From JAVMKJ01 sp031732875 (lineage in GTDB: Bacteria; Pseudomonadota; Gammaproteobacteria; Competibacterales; Competibacteraceae), in NCBI GenBank assembly GCA_031732875.1, contig JAVMKL010000218.1:1-20325 (forward strand): 20,325 nucleotides of DNA, read 5' to 3'. Within the stretch, counting starts at the first letter, position 1. Every line of letters starts with the position of its first letter. Of the stretch, positions 1-6,924 are shown piece by piece. The notes under the pieces were generated by a model, which was given only the letters and a program-made list of their open reading frames with translations, was not told the DNA's origin and ran no database searches. A program made the translations under genes and the position numbers.

Positions 1-77
1 TGCTTTCTTGCCACGTCGATCTCCTCGTTCGCTGCGTGGCATTCTATCTAAGCCCCTGGTCCATTTTCCGGGGTCCA
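1..77 (-). mobile_element. end of a second insertion sequence (IS3-like?), running off the left edge
   Basis: Read on the minus strand, a sequence beginning TGGACCCCGG at 77 is followed by a second copy of the same decamer theme (plus strand GGTCCATTTT at 58-67 and GGTCCACTTT at 72-81). About 35 bp further in, an ATG at 42-40 opens a reading frame that leaves the window after 14 basic codons (MPRSERGDRRGKKA). A short terminal repeat starting with TG followed closely by the ATG of a small, basic first ORF is the usual layout of IS3-family ends. The homology of the adjacent IS701-like transposase is recognisable only from about 85, so this end seems to be inserted in that gene. The family assignment is a guess from layout; too little protein is visible to name it. 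Confidence 0.35.
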
Positions 78-603
78 CTTTACCCTGCGCAACGGGACCA
101 AGGGCCCGTTGCGCGTGGAGATCCTGCATCGGCGGGTGTGGCTGTGGGATGGTCAAGAACCCCAGGCCCGGCCGTGGCATCTGATCGTGCGCCGGGAGAT
201 CGACGCCCCGACCGAGATCAAGTACAGCCTGAGCAACGCCCCGGCCGCCACGTCGGGGCCCCGCTTGGCGTTCATGCAAGGCCAGCGCTACTGGATCGAA
301 CGCGCCTTGCAACAAGGTAAACAGGACGTTGGACTGGGCGACCACCAGGTCCGGGGCTGGCGCGGCTGGCACCACCACATGACCCTGGTCATGATGGCGA
401 TGCTGTTCGGCTTGGAAGAGCGCCGGCTTCATCAGCAGACCCGACCGTTGTTGAGTGGCCGGGATCTCCGCGCGTTGTTGAACCAGTTCTTACCTCGGCG
501 GGATACGACGCTGGAGGAGGTCCTCCGCCAGATGGAAGTCCGTCACCGAAAACGTCAAGCCGCTATCGATTCCGCCTATCGCAAACAGCAACTTAACGAA
601 TAG
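78..603 (+). pseudogene. IS701-like transposase, C-terminal part only
   Basis: The frame is open from a stop at 49-51 to the TAG at 601-603, but recognisable transposase sequence starts at about 85, so only roughly the last 170 residues remain. The piece contains the C-terminal part of a DDE transposase: a GTKGPLRVEI strand, the YSLSNAP motif, the block WIERALQQGK with the likely third catalytic acid (E of WIER), then VRGWRGWHHHMTLVMMAMLF and a tail with FLPRRDTTLEEVLRQMEVRH that is usual for IS701-type proteins. The first two catalytic aspartates are not in the window. The gene may continue beyond the left edge on the other side of the inserted element, so it is best read as a disrupted copy. 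An internal ATG at 109 is an artefact, not a start. Confidence 0.85.
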
Positions 604-632
604 TGACAGATGTTCTGACAAAGTAGAACTAA
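604..632 (+). mobile_element. candidate right terminus of the IS701-like element
   Basis: The sequence directly after the transposase stop contains TGTTCTGACAAAGTAGAACT, the kind of short segment between stop codon and terminal repeat seen in IS701-like elements. The matching left terminus is not in the window, so the inverted repeat cannot be confirmed and the exact boundary is uncertain. Confidence 0.3.
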
Positions 633-707
633 AATCATCTGATAAAGCAACTCATCTTGTCATCGAAGGACCGCGTCATCGTCTCTGACTGCCTGAGGAA
701 ACGAGAA

Positions 708-1733
708 ATGCGCTCGATCATGCTCGCCCGAATCGCCCACTTGATGCCATTTATTCATACGATCAGACGTATAGGAGCACCTGTCGATCACGAGCTTCAC
801 CGGGCGAAATTGCCCAGTCTGCTGGATGATCAACCGGATGCTTATATTCCGGTGTATCCCGCTCTAATATTTTTACAGCGTATAGAATATAGGGAAGGTA
901 TCGAAGATTTGGGCTTTTTAGCTTCACAGGAAGTGACTTGCGCCAACTTGCACGGTGAGTTCATAACCGCCTCCCGCAGTGCGCCGACGCTTTATGCGCG
1001 TCTACAACTCTTTCAAAGACTCGTGTCTCGTGAAAACACCCACTGTCGTGTTTCGATAGCAGCAGACGCTGATGATGTCAGGATCATCGTCAATCTTGTC
1101 AACGATTCCAAGTTGAGAGGGATGCATTATTCCGAGTGGGTTCAAGTTGTCCTGTTAGTTGAGATCGTGCGCAAAACCGCAGGAGTACACTGGCGTCCTT
1201 CGGAAATTACCTTTCAATCTCGCTTTACGCCCTGCCAACAAGCGTTGGAGCGATTTCCCAACACCCGTTTTCTCTTCGGGCAACAAAACACGTCAATCAA
1301 GGCGCCTGCATTTCTGCTGAGTCAACCCCTGCTGGATCGTCAAAGCACACCATACCCGATCTCTCCTGCATCGATAGCGCAAGTGGCCCCTGAATCCGGC
1401 CCGGATTTTTCCGGCTCCCTCAAGTTGGCATTACAGGCTTATCTCCGCGAAGATTCTCTTGATATTCGCTTGGCGGCGGACATTGCCAGCCTCAGCGTGC
1501 GCACGTTGCAACGTCGGTTAGCGCAATTCGGGCTTTGCTATTCCATGCTATTGGAGCAGGCGCGATTTGAGTCCGCGCTCGAATTGGTCAGGGATCCGGC
1601 CATAAAATTACTCGATGTCGCCTATGCATTAGGTTACGAAGATCCATCACATTTTTCACGGGCCTTTCGGCGGATCGCCGGGATAAGTCCCCGGGAATAT
1701 CGTCAACAGGGGTTGAGGGAGCGTACTCCCTAA
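708..1733 (+). CDS. AraC-family transcriptional regulator with N-terminal arabinose-binding-like domain
   Basis: The protein (341 aa from the chosen start) is a DNA-binding regulator. Residues about 1-190 resemble the ligand-sensing domain often annotated as 'arabinose-binding domain of AraC, N-term' (the OruR/ArgR-like group). Residues about 235-335 form the double helix-turn-helix: RLAADIASLSVRTLQRRLAQ for the first, and DVAYALGYEDPSHFSRAFRR with GISPREYR for the second. A TTG at 657 would give 358 aa, but ATG 708 is preceded by GAGGA at 695-699 with good spacing and gives the usual family length. It is AT-richer than its neighbours and starts about 75 bp after an IS remnant, which suggests acquisition by transfer. 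No obvious target gene lies beside it: znuA follows in the same direction but has its own promoter candidate. The effector is unknown. Confidence 0.88.
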   Translation: MRSIMLARIAHLMPFIHTIRRIGAPVDHELHRAKLPSLLDDQPDAYIPVYPALIFLQRIEYREGIEDLGFLASQEVTCANLHGEFITASRSAPTLYARLQLFQRLVSRENTHCRVSIAADADDVRIIVNLVNDSKLRGMHYSEWVQVVLLVEIVRKTAGVHWRPSEITFQSRFTPCQQALERFPNTRFLFGQQNTSIKAPAFLLSQPLLDRQSTPYPISPASIAQVAPESGPDFSGSLKLALQAYLREDSLDIRLAADIASLSVRTLQRRLAQFGLCYSMLLEQARFESALELVRDPAIKLLDVAYALGYEDPSHFSRAFRRIAGISPREYRQQGLRERTP

Positions 1734-1756
1734 GCCCCAGCCCTTTAAAGGTGACA

Positions 1757-1789
1757 TAACTTGTTAATTTTAAATCGATAATTTATCAT
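1757..1789 (+). promoter_or_regulatory. candidate promoter of znuA with an overlapping small inverted repeat
   Basis: TTGTTA at 1761-1766 and TATCAT at 1784-1789 are separated by 17 bp in an AT-rich stretch, a reasonable sigma70 promoter. TAAC-TT-GTTA (1757-1766) is an inverted repeat overlapping the -35 box and could bind a repressor. It does not match the Zur consensus I know, whose arms face the other way. The resulting leader of about 50 nt contains GCCTGC (1791-1796) and GCAGGC (1821-1826), able to pair as a weak stem. Confidence 0.4.
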
Positions 1790-1847
1790 AGCCTGCCTAT
1801 CGAGCGAAGCAATCGAGGAAGCAGGCGATGCTAACGGGGGTATTTAA

Positions 1848-2855
1848 GTGCTTTATCGTAAAGGGCTGGATTTCAAGATGAGAATGCGGATGTCATGGCC
1901 TCGGCCAGGATGGTTCGCGCTGGTGGCCGGGTTGCTGTCGTCGTTCCCGATCGGACTCGCCGCCGAGCCCAGGGTTACGGCGAGCATCAAGCCGGTGCAT
2001 TCGCTGGTGGCCGGTGTCATGCAGGGTATGGGGACCCCACGCTTGTTGGTGCCGGGTGGGGCTTCCCCACACGAATATAGCTTGCGACCCTCCGACGCGC
2101 GCGCCATCAACGAGGCCGACGTCGTGTTCTGGATCGGGCCGGATCTGGAAAGCTTTCTGGTCAAGCCGCTGGCCAATGCCAAACAGGTCCGGTCGGTGGC
2201 CCTGATGGAGGCGCCCGACATGGTGGTCCTGCCGTTGCGGGAGGGAGGCGCCTGGGAGCCGCACCAGCACGGGCATGACCCGCACGATCACGTCAAACCC
2301 GGCGCCGCCGAGCACGACCGCGATCACGCCGTCGCCGGTCGTGATGCCCATGTCTGGCTGGATCCGGTCAACGCAACCGCCATGGTCCGGCGCATCGTCG
2401 TCGTCCTCGGCGAGGTCGATCCTGCTCGTCGGGTTGATTACGAGCGCAACGGCACGGCCCTGATCGAGCGGCTGGACCAGTTGAACCAAACGCTCTCGGC
2501 GGAGTTGGAACCCGTCGAGGATCAGCCTTACATCGTATTTCACGACGCCTATCAGTATTTCGAGCGGCGTTACGGCCTGAACGCGGTCGGTTCGATCGTC
2601 CTGAACCCCGAACAGCGGCCCGGCGCCAGACGGGTGGCGGAAATCCAGACCCGCATCCACGAACTCAGGGTTCGCTGCGTGTTCGGCGAACCGCAATTCC
2701 AGTCGGCCCTGGCGGACACGGTCATCGTCGGTAGCAGCGCGCACCGCGGAGTGCTCGATCCGTTGGGCGCGGAATTACCGACCGGCCCCGATGCCTACTT
2801 CCTGTTGCTGCAGGGGCTGTCCGATTCGGTGCGACGCTGTTTGAGCGGTTCCTGA
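1848..2855 (+). CDS. znuA: zinc ABC transporter periplasmic binding protein ZnuA
   Basis: This is the periplasmic zinc-capturing subunit that hands Zn2+ to the ZnuBC importer. It is 335 aa, with a basic N terminus and a hydrophobic segment (WFALVAGLLSSFPIGLAA) ending at a likely signal peptidase site before EPRV. Metal-ligand histidines are visible in KPVHSL, in DAHVWLDPVNA and in VFHDAYQYFERRYG. Between the first two lies a histidine- and aspartate-rich loop (about residues 141-170, with HQHGHDPHDH), the hallmark of ZnuA as opposed to manganese-binding relatives. Two C-terminal cysteines (RVRCVFGE and RRCLSG) match the ZnuA disulfide. The GTG at 1848 has GGGGG 7 nt upstream; ATG 1878 is an alternative that still keeps the signal peptide. 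No znuB or znuC is adjacent, so the permease and ATPase must be elsewhere. The start is uncertain; the identity is not. Confidence 0.9.
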   Translation: MLYRKGLDFKMRMRMSWPRPGWFALVAGLLSSFPIGLAAEPRVTASIKPVHSLVAGVMQGMGTPRLLVPGGASPHEYSLRPSDARAINEADVVFWIGPDLESFLVKPLANAKQVRSVALMEAPDMVVLPLREGGAWEPHQHGHDPHDHVKPGAAEHDRDHAVAGRDAHVWLDPVNATAMVRRIVVVLGEVDPARRVDYERNGTALIERLDQLNQTLSAELEPVEDQPYIVFHDAYQYFERRYGLNAVGSIVLNPEQRPGARRVAEIQTRIHELRVRCVFGEPQFQSALADTVIVGSSAHRGVLDPLGAELPTGPDAYFLLLQGLSDSVRRCLSGS

Positions 2856-3006
2856 ACGGTCGGACGAACCACCGAGCATTTGTCGAATTTCCTTCTAGAA
2901 TATCTTGTGCTGTGATGCGTACCCGTCGGCTGTTACACCGGATGCCCCGCGTACGGCCGGCATTTGGTTTTGTTGGTAACAAATCAAATACCAAGGCGAA
3001 TTGAAG

Positions 3007-3426
3007 ATGACCGACACATTTGCGGGATTTGCGCCCTACCGTGTGGGGGAGGGCGAGGAATACATGAACGACAGGCAAAAAAAGCATTTTCGCGCCATCC
3101 TGGTGGCCTGGAAGCAGGAGTTGATGGAAGAAGGCCGGCGTACGGTCACCAGCATGCGGGACGAGCCGCTCAATCTGCCCGATCCCAACGATCGGGCGAG
3201 TCAGGAGGAGGAATTTTCGATCAATCTGCGGGCGCGGGATCGGGAGCGCAAATTGCTCCACAAGATCGACAAGGCCTTGGGTCGGCTGGCGTCCGACGAT
3301 TACGGTTATTGCGAGGCCTGCGGGGTGGAGATCGGCCTGCGCCGGCTGGAAGCGCGGCCGACCGCGGAATTGTGTATCGACTGCAAGCATCTGGAGGAAC
3401 AAAAGGAAAAAAGCCAGGCGGCGTGA
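3007..3426 (+). CDS. dksA: RNA polymerase-binding transcription factor DksA
   Basis: DksA binds in the RNA polymerase secondary channel and, with ppGpp, reprogrammes transcription of rRNA and amino-acid genes. The 139-aa protein has the canonical order: N-terminal segment, coiled coil with the tip sequence DPNDRASQEEEF carrying both functional aspartates (D59 and D62), then a zinc finger with four cysteines (C102, C105, C123, C126 in YCEACG and LCIDC), and a short C-terminal helix. The block IGLRRLEARPTAELCIDCKH is nearly invariant in gammaproteobacterial DksA. ATG 3007 was chosen because AAGGCGA (2993-2999) is well placed for it; TTG 3001 is too close. The 151-bp gap upstream holds TTGTCG (2880) and TATCTT (2901), a weak promoter at best. 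All four cysteines make this the ordinary zinc-containing paralogue, not the cysteine-poor zinc-starvation DksA2. Confidence 0.95.
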   Translation: MTDTFAGFAPYRVGEGEEYMNDRQKKHFRAILVAWKQELMEEGRRTVTSMRDEPLNLPDPNDRASQEEEFSINLRARDRERKLLHKIDKALGRLASDDYGYCEACGVEIGLRRLEARPTAELCIDCKHLEEQKEKSQAA

Positions 3427-3514
3427 GAATCTCGGCCACGCTCGGACAGCCATCGCGCTCCGAACGAACCGGATCGGCAACCGTCCAACACGTTCGTGAA
3501 CTCCTCAACGAACC

Positions 3515-6178
3515 ATGTTGCCCATGTCGACCAACACCCCAAAAACCACTTATCTCAGGGACTACACTCCGCCCACCTATCGGATTCCAGCGATCGACCT
3601 GCGCTTCGAGCTGGACGAGGACCGCGCCACGGTTCGTTCCCGGTTGCGTATCGTCCGCGCCGAGGCCACTCCAGCCGGCACGCCGCTGGCGCTGGACGGC
3701 CAGCACCTGGAACTGATCGCTCTGGAATTGAATGGAGCGCCGCTCGCCGTGGATCGCTATCGACTCGACCCGGATCGGCTGACCCTGCTGGATCCCCCCG
3801 AGTCGTTCGAACTGACGGCGATCACCCGCATCCAGCCGCGGGATAATACTTCGTTGCAGGGTCTCTACCAGTCCGGCGGCAACTTCTGTACCCAATGCGA
3901 GGCGGAAGGTTTTCGCCGGATCACTTACTTTCTCGACCGGCCCGACGTGATGGCGGTCTTCACCGTCACTCTGGTGGCGGACAAGGCTCGCTATCCGGTG
4001 CTGTTGTCCAACGGCAATCCGGTCGCCAGCGGCGAACTGGACGACGGCCGCCACTGGGCAACCTGGCGGGATCCGTTTCCCAAGCCCTGCTACCTGTTCG
4101 CCCTGGTGGCCGGCCATCTTGAATCGATCGAAGATCATTTCGTCACCCGTTCCGGGCGCAAGGTGACGCTGCGCATTTACGTCGAACCGGAAAACCTCGA
4201 CCAGTGCGGGCACGCCATGTACTCGCTCAAGCAGGCCATGGCTTGGGACGAGCGGTGCTTCGGGCTGGAATACGACCTGGATTTATACCAGATCGTCGCG
4301 GTCGGCGATTTCAACATGGGCGCGATGGAGAACAAGGGCCTCAACATCTTCAACACCAAGTACGTGCTCGCCAAGCCGGAAACCGCCACCGACGCCGATT
4401 ATCAGGGCATCCTCGGCGTCATCGGTCACGAGTACTTCCACAATTGGACCGGCAATCGGGTGACCTGCCGCGACTGGTTCCAACTCAGCCTGAAGGAAGG
4501 GCTGACCGTGTTCCGCGACCAGGAATTCTCCTCGGATCTCGGCTCGCGCGGGGTCAAGCGCATCGAGGATGCGCGCATCCTGCGCTCCAGTCAGTTTCCG
4601 CAGGATGCCGGGCCGATGGCGCACCCGGTGCGACCAGATTCCTATATCGAAATCAACAATTTCTATACCGTCACCGTCTATAACAAGGGGGCCGAGGTGA
4701 TCCGGATGATCCAGATCCTGCTCGGCCGGGACGGCTTCCGGCGCGGCATGGATCTCTACTTTCAGCGCCACGATGGTCAGGCGGTGACCTGCGACGATTT
4801 CGTCGCGGCGATGGCCGACGCCAACGGCGCGGATCTCGACCAGTTCGCGCGCTGGTACCATCAGGCCGGTACGCCGGAACTGACCGTCGGCGACCGTTAC
4901 GATCCCGCCGCCCGCCGCTACACCCTGACGGTTCGCCAATCCTGCCCCCCGACGCCGGGGCAGTCGAGCAAGGAGCCGTTCCACATTCCGCTGGCGATGG
5001 GTTTGCTGGACGCCGATGGCCGCGATCTGCCGCTGCAACTGGCGGGAGAGGATGCGCCGCAAGGCACCAGTCGGGTGCTGGAACTGCGCGAGCCGGAACA
5101 CGCTTTTCACTTCGTCAACGTGCCAGCGCGACCGGTCCCCTCGCTGCTGCGCGGTTTTTCCGCGCCCGTGAAGCTGAACAGCACCGAGAGCGACGACGAT
5201 CTGCGCTTCCGGCTGGCTCACGACAGCGACGACTTCAATCGCTGGGATGCCGGTCAGACCCTGGCGATCCGCGCCATCCTGGCCTTGGTCGCGGAACGTC
5301 AACCGGGCCGGGAGTGGACGTTACCGGAATCCTTCAGCGCCGCGTTCGGCCGGGCGTTGGCCTCCGGCGCCGATCCGGCACTGCTGGCCCAGGTGCTGGC
5401 CCTGCCCGGCGAAAACTATCTCGCCGAGCAGATGGAGGTGGTGGATGTGGACGGTATCCACGCCGCGCGATTATTTATCATGCGGACGCTGGCGGAACGG
5501 TTGCGCGGATCGCTCCGGGCAACCTACCAGACCCTGCATGTCCGGGACCGGGAGGGTTATCGGATCGATTCCGCTGCCATCGGCCGGCGGGCGCTGAAGA
5601 ACACCTGTCTGGATTACCTGATGCAACTCGACGATGCGGAAACGCGCGCCCTGTGCCTGGAGCAGTTCCATTCGGCCAGCACTATGACGGACCAACTCGG
5701 GGCGCTGGTGCCTCTGGCGAACTGCGACGGCCCCGAGCGGGCCGCTGCCCTGGCGGCCTTCTACGCCCGCTGGCGGCACGAGCCGCTGGTGGTGGACAAA
5801 TGGCTGACCCTTCAGGCGACGTCCCGCCTGCCCGGCACGCTGGATGTCGTTCGGGAGTTGATGGCGCATGAGGCCTTCAACCTCCGCAATCCCAACAAGG
5901 TCCGGGCGCTGATCGGTGCGTTCTCCCAGGCCAATCCCCTGCATTTTCACGCGGTCGACGGCTGCGGCTATACTTTTCTTGCCGACCGAATCTTGGCTTT
6001 GAACCCTTTCAACCCCCAGATCGCCGCACGGCTGATGGCCGCTTTCACCCGCTGGCGCAAATACGATCCGATTCGCCGGCAGGGGATGCGGAGCCAACTC
6101 GAGCGGATTCTGTCGGCGCCGGACCTGTCGCCGGATGTTTACGAGATTGCCGCCAAGAGTCTGGGCGAGGAGGAATGA
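3515..6178 (+). CDS. pepN: aminopeptidase N (M1 family metallopeptidase)
   Basis: PepN is the main cytoplasmic broad-specificity aminopeptidase, removing N-terminal residues from peptides during protein turnover. At 887 aa it has the length of bacterial PepN. The exopeptidase motif GAMEN is at residues 269-273, the zinc site HEYFHNW at 305-311 (H305, E306, H309), the third ligand E328 in LKEGLTVFRDQEF, and the transition-state tyrosine Y389 in TVYNKGAEVIRM. The spacing matches the Escherichia coli enzyme with an offset of eight residues. A beta-rich middle domain and the helical DUF3458-type C-terminal domain follow (about residues 450-887). There is no signal peptide. ATG 3515 and ATG 3524 are both possible; neither has a clear ribosome-binding site. 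The 88 bp between dksA and this gene show no clear promoter or terminator, so co-transcription with dksA is possible. Confidence 0.96.
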   Translation: MLPMSTNTPKTTYLRDYTPPTYRIPAIDLRFELDEDRATVRSRLRIVRAEATPAGTPLALDGQHLELIALELNGAPLAVDRYRLDPDRLTLLDPPESFELTAITRIQPRDNTSLQGLYQSGGNFCTQCEAEGFRRITYFLDRPDVMAVFTVTLVADKARYPVLLSNGNPVASGELDDGRHWATWRDPFPKPCYLFALVAGHLESIEDHFVTRSGRKVTLRIYVEPENLDQCGHAMYSLKQAMAWDERCFGLEYDLDLYQIVAVGDFNMGAMENKGLNIFNTKYVLAKPETATDADYQGILGVIGHEYFHNWTGNRVTCRDWFQLSLKEGLTVFRDQEFSSDLGSRGVKRIEDARILRSSQFPQDAGPMAHPVRPDSYIEINNFYTVTVYNKGAEVIRMIQILLGRDGFRRGMDLYFQRHDGQAVTCDDFVAAMADANGADLDQFARWYHQAGTPELTVGDRYDPAARRYTLTVRQSCPPTPGQSSKEPFHIPLAMGLLDADGRDLPLQLAGEDAPQGTSRVLELREPEHAFHFVNVPARPVPSLLRGFSAPVKLNSTESDDDLRFRLAHDSDDFNRWDAGQTLAIRAILALVAERQPGREWTLPESFSAAFGRALASGADPALLAQVLALPGENYLAEQMEVVDVDGIHAARLFIMRTLAERLRGSLRATYQTLHVRDREGYRIDSAAIGRRALKNTCLDYLMQLDDAETRALCLEQFHSASTMTDQLGALVPLANCDGPERAAALAAFYARWRHEPLVVDKWLTLQATSRLPGTLDVVRELMAHEAFNLRNPNKVRALIGAFSQANPLHFHAVDGCGYTFLADRILALNPFNPQIAARLMAAFTRWRKYDPIRRQGMRSQLERILSAPDLSPDVYEIAAKSLGEEE

Positions 6179-6188
6179 GAAAGAAAAT

Positions 6189-6201
6189 TGCTGCGCTGCA
6201 A
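6189..6201 (+). promoter_or_regulatory. candidate PHA-regulator (PhaR/PhbF-type) operator, upstream copy
   Basis: TGCTGCGCTGCAA fits the pattern TG-N-TGC-N3-GCAA that I recall for the PhbF/PhaR repressor of PHA genes in Herbaspirillum. It lies just upstream of the phasin -35 box. The surrounding 17-mer (from 6188) recurs with 13 of 17 identities from 6249, on the other side of the promoter. Confidence 0.5.
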
Positions 6202-6209
6202 AATTTTGG

Positions 6210-6238
6210 TTGACTCACGAGTTTCCGCGATGCAAAAT
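6210..6238 (+). promoter_or_regulatory. candidate sigma70 promoter of the phasin gene
   Basis: TTGACT (6210-6215) and CAAAAT (6233-6238) are 17 bp apart. The -10 box lies within TGCAAAAT (6231-6238), an exact copy of the 8-mer at 6197-6204 that forms the end of the upstream operator candidate, so a regulator recognising it would cover the -10 region. Transcription would start about 55 nt before the phasin ATG. Confidence 0.5.
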
Positions 6239-6249
6239 ACCAACATCAA

Positions 6250-6264
6250 TGTTGCGCTGTACAA
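6250..6264 (+). promoter_or_regulatory. candidate PHA-regulator operator, downstream copy
   Basis: TGTTGCGCTGTACAA is a diverged direct repeat of the element at 6189-6201, located at or just after the predicted transcription start and before the phasin ribosome-binding site. A protein bound here would block transcript initiation or clearance. Confidence 0.4.
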
Positions 6265-6302
6265 TGAACTATTAACCCCTTTACCAAAGTGGAGAGTGCC
6301 TG

Positions 6303-6764
6303 ATGTCTACCCAAAATCCCTTTAACCCGTTCGCCAATTTCGATTTCGGCAAGTTCGATCTGAGCAAGTTCGACATGACCAAGATGTTGGGCGACGTCAA
6401 GATCCCCGGCTTCGACATGGATGCCATCATGGCCGCCCAGCGCAAGAATATCGAAGCGCTGACCGCCGCCAATCAGGCCGCCGTGCAGGGCATGCAGGCC
6501 GTGGCGCAGCGGCAGGCCGAGATTCTGAGCCAGGCCATGAACGAGGTGTCCTCGATCGCCCAGCAACTGGCCGGCAGCGCGAGCAACCCACAGGAAATGA
6601 CCACCAAGCAGGCCGAATTGGCTCGCAAGGCGTTCGAGCAGGCGTTGGCCAACATGCGCGAACTGGCCGAGATGGTCAGCAAGTCCAACACCGAGGCATT
6701 CGCCATCATCAACAAGCGCGTCACCGAGAGCCTGCAGGAACTCAAGGGCTTGGTCGCCAAGTAA
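6303..6764 (+). CDS. phasin family protein (PHA granule-associated)
   Basis: Phasins coat intracellular PHA granules and control their number and surface. This 153-aa protein has the size and composition of the Phasin_2/TIGR01841 type: no cysteine, no signal peptide and a long amphipathic helical body (about residues 40-150) rich in Ala, Gln, Glu and Lys, with the pattern AQRKNIEALTAANQAAVQGM followed by RQAEILSQAM and a C-terminal KSNTEAFAIINKRVTESLQE segment. The N terminus carries three closely spaced Phe-Asp units (NFDFGKFDLSKFDMTK) plus a fourth in GFDMDA. GGAGAG lies 5 nt before the ATG. It is followed by its own terminator and then by phaC in the same direction, which strongly supports the PHA role. 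The symbol phaP would be natural but several phasin paralogues usually exist, so it is left blank. Confidence 0.9.
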   Translation: MSTQNPFNPFANFDFGKFDLSKFDMTKMLGDVKIPGFDMDAIMAAQRKNIEALTAANQAAVQGMQAVAQRQAEILSQAMNEVSSIAQQLAGSASNPQEMTTKQAELARKAFEQALANMRELAEMVSKSNTEAFAIINKRVTESLQELKGLVAK

Positions 6765-6790
6765 GGCGGGCGCTTCGCCTTCCTGTCGAA

Positions 6791-6838
6791 CGGGCAGGTC
6801 AACGCGGAATTTCCGTGCTGGCCTGTCCGGTTGTTTTT
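6791..6838 (+). terminator. intrinsic terminator between phasin gene and phaC
   Basis: CGGGCAGGTC (6791-6800) pairs with GGCCTGTCCG (6820-6829) through 10 bp including two G-U pairs, with a smaller CGCGGA/TCCGTG stem in the loop, followed by TTGTTTTT (6831-6838). It begins 26 bp after the phasin stop. It would end or attenuate phasin transcripts before phaC, giving more phasin than synthase. Confidence 0.65.
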
Positions 6839-6924
6839 GAGGTTCGCCCCGCTGACGTGGGAGAGGCAACATAAGCTAGAATTAGAACGATCAAGCGAAC
6901 CACCATAACGATGAGGAACGATGC

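Noticed and set aside
1893..2744. Open frame of 283 codons antisense to znuA
   Set aside because: Composition-driven shadow; znuA on the plus strand has all family landmarks.
2880..2906. dksA promoter (TTGTCG with TATCTT or TAGAAT)
   Set aside because: Spacers are 15 bp and 10 bp, outside the usual range; mentioned under dksA but not called as a feature.
1750..3426. znuA plus dksA as a Zur-controlled zinc-starvation pair (as with dksA2)
   Set aside because: This DksA keeps all four zinc cysteines, so it is the ordinary zinc-dependent form, and no Zur-like box was found.
3427..3514. Terminator or promoter between dksA and pepN
   Set aside because: Only short, imperfect complementary segments (TTCGT/ACGAA) with no T tract; no paired -35 and -10.
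6852..6882. phaC promoter (CTGACG with TAGAAT)
   Set aside because: A 19-bp spacer and weak -35; kept only as a remark under phaC.
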